The notes below the pieces were generated by a model that was given only the letters and a program-made list of their open reading frames with translations, ran no database searches and was not told where the DNA came from. Shown piece by piece: positions 1 through 8,096 of a stretch of DNA of 35,878 bases. Position 1 is the stretch's first letter. The number at the start of each line of letters is the position of its first letter. Where the stretch lies: NCBI GenBank assembly GCA_021647315.1, contig JAKIUY010000041.1, positions 1-35,878 on the forward strand, given 5' to 3'. Origin of the DNA: Victivallaceae bacterium (GTDB lineage: Bacteria; Verrucomicrobiota; Lentisphaeria; Victivallales; Victivallaceae). The position numbers and the translations under genes are program-made.

Positions 1-213
1 TAGCGAGCCTGCGAGCGGTTTATGCTGATTTTCCGCTTGAATTATGACTGCGAAATGATACTCAACATCATTTAAAAGACACCAGAAAAACTTTCATCTT
101 TTTTCATGCCGCTTTTGACACTACCTAGTGGCGGACTATCGCCGGGGTTTATCATTTATAAAAATTAAAAACTTCACTACTTTTTATAAATTTTCTTTAT
201 TTTATAGTTGTTG
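1..213. other. Intergenic left edge, no gene seen
   Basis: I see no convincing coding region, RNA gene or long hairpin here. The stretch lies downstream of the leftward GntR-type gene and is AT-rich near that gene's stop. A terminator for that gene may lie here, but no clear stem followed by a T-run is visible. Confidence 0.4.
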
Positions 214-1377
214 TTAAGCAAACACCAGCTGTTCTGCATGTTGAATAGAATAATCCATAATGGTCTTTTTCTCCTTTTGTTTAGTTTTTTCAGTACTTTT
301 ACGGGCTCTGAGTTGAAATGGCTTCATGCGTAATTTTTCCTTGCCCGTTTTCGCATCAAACCATTTTTTCGGTTCCATAATCATTTCAACTGCCATTTTG
401 CCTATTTCAGCATATTCATAATCAATTGTTGACAGTGGCGGTGAGAGGAATTTTGCATCCGGGAAACCACAGATTCCCATGACCGCGACATCATCAGGAA
501 TCGTTAATTTCAGCTGAGCAAGAGCTTCATAAACATAAATCGCATAAAAATCAGAGTAACAGAGGATTGCCGTTGGTCTGGGGGAACTGTTCATCAACTC
601 CTTGACGATGTTTATAATAGCTGATTTATCAAAATCAATTTGACATACCAGATGAGGCGCGGGATTAATACCATTCAGTTTCAGTAATTGTATTGTTTCA
701 GCTTTACTGTTGTCGCGAAACGGATTACTTGTTTTATTGCCTATAATGGCAATATCAGAATGTCCTTGAGCTACCAGGTGTGAAATGGCTGTTTCCCAAC
801 CGCTTTTTTCATCAACCACGATACTGGTGAAACCGGTGTTCTGTGAATCATTGCGCCTAGCATGGGCAATGATTATTGGAACATCAATATTACCTAGTTT
901 GTCTATGATAGACTCATCGCCGTTAAAATGATTCATAGTAAGAATGATGCCGATAATATTATTATTGTCGATGAATGCTTTAACGGTCTGTGCTGAGTGC
1001 ATTTCAATCGCATCATTGGTGGTGACGAATGTTTTTAGTGAAAGTTTTTCGGCAAAATGGCTGATTTCTGGCGCGATATAGTGCCACGGAGCCTCAAAGC
1101 CTGTCGTGCTGCTATGAATTACCATGATGGTTTTTTCAGTACCCCGCTTTTCTGAACGTGGAGTAACAAAAGTACCGCGACCATGGACACGTTTTATCAG
1201 TCCGTCTTCTTCAAGTTTGGACAGGGCTACGCGGAGGGTGACTTGTCCAACACCATGCGCTTTGGCCAAATCAACTTCACGTGGCAATTTTTCACTCGGT
1301 GCTAACTTGCCATCTACAATCAGCTTTTTCAGCATCAGGTAAACTTGATCTTTTTTTAATGTTACTGCGGTCTTCAT
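214..1377 (-). CDS. GntR-family regulator with LacI-type ligand-binding domain
   Basis: Predicted cytoplasmic DNA-binding repressor or activator that senses a small molecule, probably a sugar. From the chosen start, residues about 8-75 form a GntR winged helix-turn-helix ending in the typical segment GLIKRVHGRGTFV. Residues about 85-370 look like a periplasmic-binding-protein fold of the LacI/GalR type (dimerising effector domain). The open frame extends to 1434, but the ATG there has no Shine-Dalgarno. The ATG at 1377 is preceded by GGGAAG with 4 nt spacing and places the HTH at the usual distance, so I prefer it. The gene is divergent from the metallo-beta-lactamase/PHP pair and may control it. 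Three direct repeats of RACCTCT just upstream of the open frame could be its operators. The family call is solid; ligand and targets are unknown. Confidence 0.85.
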   Translation of the reverse strand: MKTAVTLKKDQVYLMLKKLIVDGKLAPSEKLPREVDLAKAHGVGQVTLRVALSKLEEDGLIKRVHGRGTFVTPRSEKRGTEKTIMVIHSSTTGFEAPWHYIAPEISHFAEKLSLKTFVTTNDAIEMHSAQTVKAFIDNNNIIGIILTMNHFNGDESIIDKLGNIDVPIIIAHARRNDSQNTGFTSIVVDEKSGWETAISHLVAQGHSDIAIIGNKTSNPFRDNSKAETIQLLKLNGINPAPHLVCQIDFDKSAIINIVKELMNSSPRPTAILCYSDFYAIYVYEALAQLKLTIPDDVAVMGICGFPDAKFLSPPLSTIDYEYAEIGKMAVEMIMEPKKWFDAKTGKEKLRMKPFQLRARKSTEKTKQKEKKTIMDYSIQHAEQLVFA

Positions 1378-1437
1378 CAATCTTCCCATGTCGGTAACTT
1401 TTGGTAAACGTCTAAACCTCAAGTTATATTTCATGAT

Positions 1438-1478
1438 AGAGGTTACAAGAGGTTGTCTGTAAGTTATTGTAAGAGGTT
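1438..1478. promoter_or_regulatory. Candidate operator: three AGAGGTT direct repeats
   Basis: AGAGGTT occurs at 1438-1444, 1448-1454 and 1472-1478. The first two are 10 bp apart and the third is 24 bp further on. They sit between the GntR-type regulator gene and the divergent hydrolase genes, where an autoregulatory site would be expected. Position and repetition are seen; binding is inferred. Confidence 0.3.
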
Positions 1479-1613
1479 ATTGAATAAAAAGCAAGTGATA
1501 AATATAAAAAAAAGTAATTTTTTTGAAAAAAAAGAAGTTTACACCTGACTTGCCATGTTTTTATCAACATTTGCATAGTATACTATATATATTCCAGTTT
1601 AATTTAAATTAAG

Positions 1614-1641
1614 GAGGCAACTGCAAACTTTTCTACGGCAG
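1614..1641. repeat. Dispersed 28-nt repeat, copy 1 (GAGGCAAYTGCAAA...ACGGCAG)
   Basis: The unit starts GAGGCAACTGCAAA and ends TCTACGGCAG. It matches 3340-3367 along its whole length with a handful of differences. A partly complementary stretch (TTTGCAATCACCTC, 1667-1680) follows, so a transcript could fold back just ahead of the hydrolase start. Confidence 0.5.
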
Positions 1642-1693
1642 TAAAAATCATGCTTGCGCTAGACTTTTGCAATCACCTCTTCGGAGCAGTTGT

Positions 1694-2446
1694 ATGAAAA
1701 TAGATTTTTTAGGCACCGGGAACGGTAATCCCAACCCTAATCATGGGCATAGTGGAATATTGATAGAAATAGAGGACAGGTATTACCTATTTGATTTAGG
1801 TGATGGCATTGCAACAAAAATTTGGCTTGATAAAACTAAAGACTGGTCCAAGTTTTATGGACTGTTTATTTCTCATTTACACCCTGATCATTTGGGCGGA
1901 TTTTTTACCTTTATCCAACTGCTTCATCAAATTGCAAAATTACATGATGATTGGGCATTAAATAATGAACGGGCATTGGGGATTCATCTGCCGTCCGCAA
2001 GAGCCAGAGTATTAATTGAAGAATTAATGGATATGATGCATGATACCTGTTATAACAAAAAATATTTCGACTCTGAAAAATCGGGGGTTATTTATAGTGA
2101 TGAAAAAATAACGGTTGAAGTTTTGACCAATAAACATCGACCGTTCTCGCGGTCATTTATTATTCAGGCTGAAAATAAAAAAATAATTTTCTCCGGTGAT
2201 TTGAGAGAACCTGATGAAATAAAATCGGTTTCAGATAACAGTGATCTGGTTATAATTGAAGGAGCCCATTTTCCCATTGAAAAAATCAGAGATATGTTGA
2301 GCGATATCAATGTTAAAAAATTGATTGTCACCCATCTGCTGGATCAGCGAATCGCTGATAAAGCCGCAGTTATGGACATTCTGCAGCCATTAATCAGTAA
2401 AATGGCTGTCTCGCTGGCTTACGACGGTTATGTCGTTGAATTGTAA
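1694..2446 (+). CDS. Metallo-beta-lactamase-fold hydrolase
   Basis: Predicted cytoplasmic metal-dependent hydrolase of 250 aa, nearest in style to the RNase Z/PhnP-like branch of the metallo-beta-lactamase superfamily. Visible motifs are the N-terminal strand MKIDFLGTG, the metal-binding HLHPDH at residues 61-66, a later metal-ligand Asp in IFSGDLREPDE, and the C-terminal His in LIVTHLLDQR. The frame opens further upstream, but ATG 1694 is preceded by GGAG with 7 nt spacing and starts directly with the conserved strand, so I chose it. The PHP phosphoesterase follows after 17 nt and the two are probably one transcript. A phosphodiesterase plus PHP phosphatase pair would suit stepwise hydrolysis of a phosphate ester, but the substrate is not shown by the sequence. 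Confidence 0.85.
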   Translation: MKIDFLGTGNGNPNPNHGHSGILIEIEDRYYLFDLGDGIATKIWLDKTKDWSKFYGLFISHLHPDHLGGFFTFIQLLHQIAKLHDDWALNNERALGIHLPSARARVLIEELMDMMHDTCYNKKYFDSEKSGVIYSDEKITVEVLTNKHRPFSRSFIIQAENKKIIFSGDLREPDEIKSVSDNSDLVIIEGAHFPIEKIRDMLSDINVKKLIVTHLLDQRIADKAAVMDILQPLISKMAVSLAYDGYVVEL

Positions 2447-2463
2447 ATGTGTGGAGAAACACC

Positions 2464-3261
2464 ATGATAAAAATGGATATGCATACCCATAGTAATAATT
2501 TTTCAGATGGCAAGACCGATATTATTACTAACTTCAGGATGGCCGAGGCCCTGCAGCTGGACTTAATGGCTTGCACGGACCATCTGGCAATAGATAATGG
2601 TGACAGTTATCAAAACGGTAAGCCGGTTGATGAAATGGTTGATATTGTAAACAGTCATCAAGCTAAATTACCTTTTACGCTCTTGACAGGAGCTGAAGCC
2701 GAAATATTGACGACTCAGGGAGAGGTGATGATAAGTGAAGCAACTTATCATAAGCTTGATTTTGTGATTGCCCATGCCTTAAAGGTTGAAGATTTATACC
2801 GCAATCCTCCTGCAAAGAAATCAGTCTTTATTGATAATCATATTGCGACCTATATTAATGTGGCACACCATCCATTGGTTGATTGTATTGGTCACCCGTT
2901 TAATTTCGGGCGCTTAAAAACTGATTTTCAAATTGCCATTGCAGATTTTCCGGATGATCTGATCCAACAAATGGCAGTAGCGATGCAGACCACAGATACT
3001 CTGTTTGATATGATGAATGAAGTTTGGTGGTGGTATCCAGATGTGGCGATTAAAGATTTTGAAATTCAGTACAAAAGAATCATTAGAATATCTGCTCAGG
3101 TAGGGGTGAAATTTGTCACCTCATCTGATTCACACATGCATCAGGGAATAGGTAATGTCGGCTGGGCAGTGAGAATGTTGCAGGAGTGTGCTGTTCCCGA
3201 AACTCAGATTTTAAGTTTAAGCGATCTCGCGGCATTGAAAGAGAAACACCGAGGAGCGTGA
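2464..3261 (+). CDS. PHP-domain phosphoesterase
   Basis: Predicted cytoplasmic metal-dependent phosphatase/phosphoesterase of 265 aa in the PHP superfamily (histidinol-phosphatase/PolX-like domain). Metal ligands visible are the N-terminal MDMHTHS (His7, His9), the ACTDH motif near residue 40, the HHPLVDCIGHPF segment, and the C-terminal SSDSHMH. A GTG at 2449 would add five residues, but ATG 2464 has GGAG at a 7-nt spacing, so I use it. It is probably cotranscribed with the metallo-beta-lactamase-fold gene ahead. The stop is followed at once by short repeated words (GAATTAT three times). The class is clear; the substrate is unknown. Confidence 0.85.
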   Translation: MIKMDMHTHSNNFSDGKTDIITNFRMAEALQLDLMACTDHLAIDNGDSYQNGKPVDEMVDIVNSHQAKLPFTLLTGAEAEILTTQGEVMISEATYHKLDFVIAHALKVEDLYRNPPAKKSVFIDNHIATYINVAHHPLVDCIGHPFNFGRLKTDFQIAIADFPDDLIQQMAVAMQTTDTLFDMMNEVWWWYPDVAIKDFEIQYKRIIRISAQVGVKFVTSSDSHMHQGIGNVGWAVRMLQECAVPETQILSLSDLAALKEKHRGA

Positions 3262-3275
3262 AGCTGGGAGACGGG

Positions 3276-3298
3276 GAATTATGAATTATGAATTATGA
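3276..3298. repeat. Short tandem repeat, 7-bp unit GAATTAT
   Basis: Three consecutive GAATTAT copies lie 15 bp after the PHP gene stop. This is one of several short-word repeats at gene ends in this window. Confidence 0.6.
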
Positions 3299-3339
3299 CG
3301 GAGGCGTAGCCGTAGAGGCTGGCGGGACGCCCGAGTATA

Positions 3340-3367
3340 GAGGCAATTGCAAAAGCCTCCACGGCAG
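3340..3367. repeat. Dispersed 28-nt repeat, copy 2
   Basis: Same unit as 1614-1641. In this copy GAGGC at 3340-3344 can pair with GCCTC at 3355-3359. It follows another possible small stem (GGCG-GGA-CGCC) around 3321-3331. It lies between the PHP gene and the convergent sulfatase gene. Confidence 0.5.
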
Positions 3368-3428
3368 ATTTTTAATTTTGAGGATACAGACGATGTTTGA
3401 AAAGGTTTCGGTATTCCGAAAACCTCTT

Positions 3429-5039
3429 CTAGCAGCGTCTCGTTAGATCAATATCCAATTCAATTCCTTGATCCAGAACAGCCTGTTTCCATTCTTTGAT
3501 GTGCATCGCTTTTAAGTCGACGTCTTTGACGCCTGCGACTGCATCACGGGTCTCTTTGCCGACGCCGTTGATAGTTTTGCGTTCCGTTTCATCGGTTATT
3601 TTATTTGGAAAGATGTGGAATTGTTTGTTGATAATCGGGTTGACCCAATTAGCTTTGCCATATTTTATAAAATCACCATCGGCGGTATATTTTTCCGGTG
3701 CCCATTTTCGCTCGTACTCTAACAGTTTAGTTTTCAAGCAGTGTTTTTTCGCTACAACCGCTTTATCGTCACCATGACTATAGAGCAGGTTAATTTTCTC
3801 TTCGGGGTCAGCTTCAAGATTGAACAGCTCTTCATAACCTTCGGCATAATAGTAGTTATATTTATGGGTTTTATCGCGCATACTGATCCAACGGAGTTGT
3901 TCACTGTTGTGTTCCATATACTGCAATGTTCTATCTTTGGTACCCTGATGGCTGATTTTTAACAGTGATTCGCCGGGCAGTTCATAATCGCCGGGATATT
4001 CAGTACCGCTCAAATCGAGGAAGGTTGGCAGAATATCATTAAGGTCGACAAAGTCGGTAATTTTAGTGCCGGCTTTGAAATGTTTGGGGTATCTGACAAT
4101 AAACGGAATTTTTGCGCAACTGTCATAGGGCAGCATTTTTTGCCCAAGGCCATGATCGCCAAGCATTTCACCATGATCTGCGGCTAAAATTATCATTGTA
4201 TTATCGAGCTGCCCTATTGCTTCAAGGCTGTCAATTATTTTACCGACATTTTCATCAATCAGGGTAACTGCACTATAATAATAGCGGCGCATTTCAGTAA
4301 TATAGTCTTTGTTGGGGAAATCCATATAGAAACGCTGATATTTGGCTCTGGCTGATAACGGGGTATCATTCTCAATCGGTGTGGGAATATTGCTGTCACG
4401 GTAGAGATTTTTATAGCTTTCAGGGATATCGAATGGCGGATGGGGTGCGATCCAGCTTGACCAGAGGAAAAATGGATGGCGACCATTATTATTTTTAATA
4501 AAATCGACTGAACGGTCGCCAACCCAGTTACTGCCATGATGTTCATCCGGCACCAGACTATGTTGCGGCGTCATATAGAGCAGATTTCTCACCCCATGGA
4601 TATTTTGGACCTGTCCGTAACCTTGCTTTTTAAGATACATGGCATATTCATCCTCTTCACGGGTATCGGGCAGTTCTTCCATCAGCTCCATTTTATCAAA
4701 CCCATGATGACGTCTGGCCGGTTTGAAATGCATCTTGCCGATGGCTCTGGTTTCATAGCCATGATCGGCCAATAAACGGGGCATGGTTGGTATTTTATAA
4801 TCGAGTGGGTTACCGCCATTATTAAAAAAGCCATGATGTTTTGCGGTTAAACCGGTCAGCAGGTTGTGTCTGGCGGGTACGCAGACCGGATTAGGGGTAT
4901 AGGCATTGGTAAACAGTGCGCCCTCTTTTACCAGTCGGTCTATGTTAGGAGTTTGCATATGGGGATTGCCAGCGGTGCAAATCGCATCGAATCTAAGTTG
5001 ATCCATAAATAGTAATAAAATATTGGGTTGCTGTTTCAT
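3429..5039 (-). CDS. Cys-type sulfatase (alkaline phosphatase superfamily)
   Basis: Predicted sulfatase that hydrolyses sulfate esters, probably on a sugar or small metabolite. From ATG 5039 the protein is 536 aa. The N-terminal strand NILLLFMDQLRFDA carries the first metal ligand. The sulfatase signature CVPAR starts at Cys53, the residue that must be oxidised to formylglycine. The motif AADHGEMLGDHG supplies further metal ligands. No signal peptide is visible, so I predict a cytoplasmic enzyme that acts after uptake, as in choline-sulfatase-like family members. The longer frame to 5063 has no ribosome binding site, whereas AGGA precedes 5039. The maturase that makes formylglycine is not in this window. 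The class is certain; the substrate is not. Confidence 0.93.
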   Translation of the reverse strand: MKQQPNILLLFMDQLRFDAICTAGNPHMQTPNIDRLVKEGALFTNAYTPNPVCVPARHNLLTGLTAKHHGFFNNGGNPLDYKIPTMPRLLADHGYETRAIGKMHFKPARRHHGFDKMELMEELPDTREEDEYAMYLKKQGYGQVQNIHGVRNLLYMTPQHSLVPDEHHGSNWVGDRSVDFIKNNNGRHPFFLWSSWIAPHPPFDIPESYKNLYRDSNIPTPIENDTPLSARAKYQRFYMDFPNKDYITEMRRYYYSAVTLIDENVGKIIDSLEAIGQLDNTMIILAADHGEMLGDHGLGQKMLPYDSCAKIPFIVRYPKHFKAGTKITDFVDLNDILPTFLDLSGTEYPGDYELPGESLLKISHQGTKDRTLQYMEHNSEQLRWISMRDKTHKYNYYYAEGYEELFNLEADPEEKINLLYSHGDDKAVVAKKHCLKTKLLEYERKWAPEKYTADGDFIKYGKANWVNPIINKQFHIFPNKITDETERKTINGVGKETRDAVAGVKDVDLKAMHIKEWKQAVLDQGIELDIDLTRRC

Positions 5040-5446
5040 TGCTGTTTTTTCCTGTTTGTTCATGAGTAAACTGATTATCTAACTTACAGTTCAACATCTG
5101 GCGCTGCAATCTCATAGACAAAAAAAATAGAAAAAAATTAGCTGTGTAGGCACTAAGGGACAGGTTGATTATATGATCTTTCCATAGTTGACCGACGCAT
5201 TACGCTGTGTCAAAATAATTTCGGCAAAAAACAGTATGTTTAAGCTGTTCGGCTGTGTTAATATCTCAGTTTGATTGTATAATATTAGGAATTTAATTTC
5301 TAATGTTATCTGAATTGTACAAGTATAAGGGCTCACTCAAAAAAGCCAAGTAATTTTTTTTGAGTCCTAAGCGCGTGAGTTGTGGCGTTTGAAACGATAT
5401 TTGCCTTCGGATACAAGCTGATTAAGAAAAGGAGAAAAGGAGCAAG
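5040..5446. other. Divergent intergenic region between sulfatase and M14 genes
   Basis: AT-rich 407-bp space with no gene seen. The main structure is an inverted repeat, ACTCAAAAAA at 5335-5344 and TTTTTTTTGAGT at 5354-5365, about 80 bp ahead of the M14 start. It could be a terminator, a hairpin leader or one end of a small repeat element. The promoters of both flanking genes must lie here, but I could not pick them with confidence. Confidence 0.4.
5335..5365. repeat. Inverted repeat ACTCAAAAAA / TTTTTTTTGAGT
   Basis: The arms of 10-12 bp are complementary with a loop of about 9 nt. The A and T runs make it resemble a bidirectional terminator, although it lies between divergent genes. Confidence 0.45.
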
Positions 5447-6547
5447 ATGTTTATTTCATATTTTTTTGAGAATGGCAGTCCCTGCAACTGGGATTACTCT
5501 GACGGTGAACTGGCTGTTGATCTTTTGTATGACCATGAGGCCGGAGCAACCAATAAGGCTGCCGGGCATTTTCATTTTTCAGTGGATAACCCGGAACGGC
5601 AACCGGTCAGAATAAGAATTAAATTGGCAACCAATATCTGGAACGGACAATTGGGCTCTCCATTTGAAGCTGATCTGCCATCCTACTATTCTGAAGATGG
5701 TAAAACGTGGCAGGTTTTTGTTTGGCAACAGGAAACCAATGGCGATCTGGTGGCTGAATTTGGCAAGCTGCCATTTTTCTATCTTGCCCGGCTTGAACCC
5801 TACACTGAAGCCAACCTTAAGCAACTTTGTGGTGATATAAAAGATCATCCGTTGGTGACGATGAGCAACATCGGCACTACGCTTGAAGATCGTTCGCTGG
5901 AGATGATTCATGTTGGAACAGGAGAACAGCGGGTATTGTTGAGAGCCCGTGCTCACCCATGGGAACCCGGAGGTAATTGGGTGATTGATGGTTTGATTAG
6001 AGAATTTATTGCTCAGTACGAGACTAATCCTGAAAAAGTTAAAAATATCGGGTTTGATATTATGCCGATTGCCAACAAAGATGGGGTGGCCCGTGGCATG
6101 ACTAGATTTAATCTAAAAGGGGCAGATCTTAATCGCGGATTTTCCCGGCCTCGGGCAGAGCTGGCCGCCGTGGCACCGGAAAATATTGCGTTACTTGAGT
6201 GGCTTGACCAGCAGCAGACGGCCGGAACCTTGCCGGTGCTGGCACTTGATTTTCATAATGATTGCAATGGTGGATTGTTAATCCCAGCGGACGATGAGGC
6301 GAGAATGGAAATATTGGCTGACAGTTTACGTCGCCACACTTTTTCGCCTGAAACCGTTATCTCATCGCCGAATAAAGATGGTTTTGCTGCCGGTGTACAC
6401 GCCCAATACGGTATTGCTGCCGCAACATTGGAATTTAACGCGAAATATATCAACAATATAAAACAGCTGCCATCAGCAACTCATTGGCAGCAGTTCGGGC
6501 GCGATTTCCTAGAAGTCGCCCTAGAGTTTATCAGTGAAAACAGTTAA
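5447..6547 (+). CDS. M14-family zinc carboxypeptidase-like protein
   Basis: Predicted zinc peptidase or amidase of 366 aa. Residues 1 to about 125 look like a beta-sandwich domain of the kind found ahead of the catalytic domain in cytosolic-carboxypeptidase-like (M14 subfamily D) proteins. The catalytic part has the zinc motif HPWE (His170, Glu173), DLNR (228-231) for substrate contact, the third ligand His270 in LDFHND, and the catalytic Glu329 in TLEFN. No signal peptide is seen, so it is probably cytoplasmic. The start has a good AAAGGAG site. It may instead act as an amidohydrolase on an acylated metabolite rather than a peptide, given that the neighbours are a nitrilase-like hydrolase and sugar enzymes. 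The family is confident; the substrate is open. Confidence 0.85.
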   Translation: MFISYFFENGSPCNWDYSDGELAVDLLYDHEAGATNKAAGHFHFSVDNPERQPVRIRIKLATNIWNGQLGSPFEADLPSYYSEDGKTWQVFVWQQETNGDLVAEFGKLPFFYLARLEPYTEANLKQLCGDIKDHPLVTMSNIGTTLEDRSLEMIHVGTGEQRVLLRARAHPWEPGGNWVIDGLIREFIAQYETNPEKVKNIGFDIMPIANKDGVARGMTRFNLKGADLNRGFSRPRAELAAVAPENIALLEWLDQQQTAGTLPVLALDFHNDCNGGLLIPADDEARMEILADSLRRHTFSPETVISSPNKDGFAAGVHAQYGIAAATLEFNAKYINNIKQLPSATHWQQFGRDFLEVALEFISENS

Positions 6548-6622
6548 GAAAGTAGCGGGGAAACGGTAGGGATTTACAGTGTTTATTGCTGCGTTCGGTT
6601 AGGTGTTTTTGCTTTTTCCTAT

Positions 6623-6666
6623 GCCCGTCGGGCAACACAATAGTAGCCACGGGTTTTGACCCGTGG
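6623..6666. repeat. Two small perfect hairpins
   Basis: GCCCG-T-CGGGC lies at 6623-6633. CCACGGG-TTTTGA-CCCGTGG lies at 6647-6666. No T-run follows on either strand, so they look like REP-type palindromes rather than terminators. Confidence 0.55.
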
Positions 6667-6718
6667 TAAATATCCTTTTTAAATTCTAGTGGCTAACGTT
6701 TTTTTGTTTTGATTGATT

Positions 6719-6731
6719 CCGGCAACGCCGG
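6719..6731. repeat. CCGGC hairpin repeat, copy 1
   Basis: CCGGC-AAC-GCCGG preceded by TT and followed by TTATATTTACCTAATA. It belongs to a five-copy dispersed family (also 7037, 22718, 33094 and 33215). Confidence 0.6.
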
Positions 6732-6894
6732 TTATATTTACCTAATATAGAAAAATTATACACAAGTGCATTCTTTTAGCTAGTTTACTGCGCCTGTTTA
6801 AGTTCAACTGCGCAGCTCTTTAATAGCTTTTAGATCGCAAAACGGTATTATTACGCTACGCTTCATCTGTCGCTGCGCTCGTGTAGGTATTTTG

Positions 6895-6989
6895 ACAGGA
6901 TGAACAGGATAAAACAGGATGAACAGGATAAAACAGGATAAAACAGGATAAAACAGGATAAAACAGGATAAAACAGGATAAAACAGGAT
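6895..6989. repeat. ACAGGAT tandem array, ten copies, mostly 10-bp period
   Basis: ACAGGAT starts at 6895, 6904, 6914, 6923, 6933, 6943, 6953, 6963, 6973 and 6983. The spacer is AAA in most copies and GA in two early ones. The stretch after it (ATCTTGTCGATCTTGTTAAT then CCTGTC) is an imperfect reverse complement of the start, so the whole block can fold back on itself. There is no coding sense in any frame and no CRISPR-like spacer. Confidence 0.85.
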
Positions 6990-7036
6990 AAAGTAAAAAA
7001 AATCTTGTCGATCTTGTTAATCCTGTCTAAAAAGTT

Positions 7037-7049
7037 CCGGCAATGCCGG
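7037..7049. repeat. CCGGC hairpin repeat, copy 2
   Basis: CCGGC-AAT-GCCGG followed by TTATATTTAATAGG. The conserved tail runs into the AGGAG ribosome binding site of the next gene, so this copy forms part of that gene's leader. Confidence 0.6.
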
Positions 7050-7069
7050 TTATATTTAATAGGAGTAAT

Positions 7070-8011
7070 ATGGCTAATTATATAAAAATAGGTACCTTTG
7101 GTCCGGCTTGGCATACGCTGCCGGAAGCTTTCAGTAATGAACAGATTATTGACGGCATGATTGAGTTCTGGGAACAACAGTTTGTTCAGGTGCTTCATGA
7201 TAAACCGGATTTGATTGTGGTGCCGGAGAGTTGTGATATTCCTGCTAATCTACCTATGGGAAAACGGCGTTTGGACTATTATCGCGCCCGTGGCAACCGG
7301 GTGCTGGACTATTTTTCTCAGGTCGCCAGAGAACATCACTGTAATATTGTTTATGCCTCCAATATCTATATGCCCGATGGTAAATTGCGCAATGCCGCGA
7401 TGATGATTAATCGTGCTGGCAAGGTGATTGGCAGTTACAACAAAAATCATCTGGTACCGGAAGAATATGATAACGAAGGTATTATTTATGGCGACGAAGC
7501 ACCGCTGATTGAATGTGATTTCGGCCGGGTGGCATTCGCCATCTGTTTTGATCTTAATTTTGATAATATCAGACTAAAACATGTAGCGCAAAAGCCTGAT
7601 CTGATTATTTTTCCTTCACTCTACCATGGCGGATTGATGCAAAACTACTGGGCATATTCATGCCGCTGCCATTTTATCGGGGCGGTTGCCGGACTGCCAA
7701 GTGAAATTCGCAACCCGTTCGGTGATGTTGTCGCGACGACAACCGGATACTCAAATTTTGTGACTGCAATGGTTAACCTTGACTGTTGCTTAGTCAAACT
7801 TGACCAGATAAATGACAAGCGCACCGCCATCAAGGCTGAATATGGTTCGGCGGTAGATATTGCAGTACCCGCAAATCTTGGGGTTGCTCTAGTATCAAGC
7901 ACGACAGATAAAATAACCGCCCGTGAAGTAATCGCTCAGTTCGGCATCATGACGCTGGATGATTATTTCACAAACGTCCAAGAGCATCGTACCCAGTCAT
8001 TGGGTGGGTAG
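7070..8011 (+). CDS. Carbon-nitrogen hydrolase (nitrilase superfamily)
   Basis: Predicted cytoplasmic amidase, nitrilase or N-carbamoyl hydrolase of 313 aa. The Glu-Lys-Cys catalytic triad is visible: Glu53 in VVPESCD, Lys125 in YNKNHLVPEE and Cys159 in AFAICFDLNFD. The start at 7070 follows AGGAG with 4 nt spacing. An upstream alternative at 7043 would run through the CCGGC repeat and is unlikely. The long repeat-laden leader suggests its own transcript. A second Glu pair after the Lys motif (PEE, 130-132) is typical of the amidase branches. Family certain, substrate unknown. Confidence 0.9.
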   Translation: MANYIKIGTFGPAWHTLPEAFSNEQIIDGMIEFWEQQFVQVLHDKPDLIVVPESCDIPANLPMGKRRLDYYRARGNRVLDYFSQVAREHHCNIVYASNIYMPDGKLRNAAMMINRAGKVIGSYNKNHLVPEEYDNEGIIYGDEAPLIECDFGRVAFAICFDLNFDNIRLKHVAQKPDLIIFPSLYHGGLMQNYWAYSCRCHFIGAVAGLPSEIRNPFGDVVATTTGYSNFVTAMVNLDCCLVKLDQINDKRTAIKAEYGSAVDIAVPANLGVALVSSTTDKITAREVIAQFGIMTLDDYFTNVQEHRTQSLGG

Positions 8012-8075
8012 AGTGCAAATGAATTTCACTGCGTGGTGGTCAATATCGCGCTGACTGGAACTATGTGCCCAGTAT

Positions 8076-8096
8076 GGCTCTTTTGCCAAAAGAGCC
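8076..8096. repeat. Perfect hairpin GGCTCTTTT-GCC-AAAAGAGCC
   Basis: A 9-bp perfect stem with a 3-nt loop, 64 bp after the nitrilase-like stop and before the convergent AraC gene. It could terminate transcription, but no proper T-run follows on the plus strand. A second small palindrome, GTTTCG-G-CGAAAC, lies at 8171-8183. Confidence 0.5.

Larger units (their letters stand above)
1378..1693. other. Divergent intergenic region with AT-rich promoter-like DNA
   Basis: This 316-bp space separates the divergent regulator and hydrolase genes. It holds the AGAGGTT repeats, an AT-rich stretch with TATACT at 1579-1584 that could be a -10 box (no -35 at good spacing was found), and a 28-nt repeat unit at 1614-1641 that recurs at 3340-3367. 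Confidence 0.4.
6548..7069. other. Long repeat-rich intergenic region
   Basis: 522 bp with no gene. In order it holds three small perfect hairpins (6623-6633, 6647-6666, 6719-6731), the ten-copy ACAGGAT array (6895-6989), a partly complementary tail (7001-7028), and another CCGGC hairpin (7037-7049) just ahead of the nitrilase-like start. Confidence 0.6.

Noticed and set aside
6895..6989. ACAGGAT array as a CRISPR
   Set aside because: The unit is 7-10 bp with no unique spacers, far too short for CRISPR repeats, and no cas genes are near.
6863..7198. Leftward 111-codon frame with a CFILFYPVLS repeat
   Set aside because: It is the reverse translation of the ACAGGAT array and runs into the start of the nitrilase-like gene.
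8076..8096. Intrinsic terminator of the nitrilase-like gene
   Set aside because: The stem is perfect but is followed by AAAGAAAA on the plus strand rather than a T-run, so I list it only as a hairpin.
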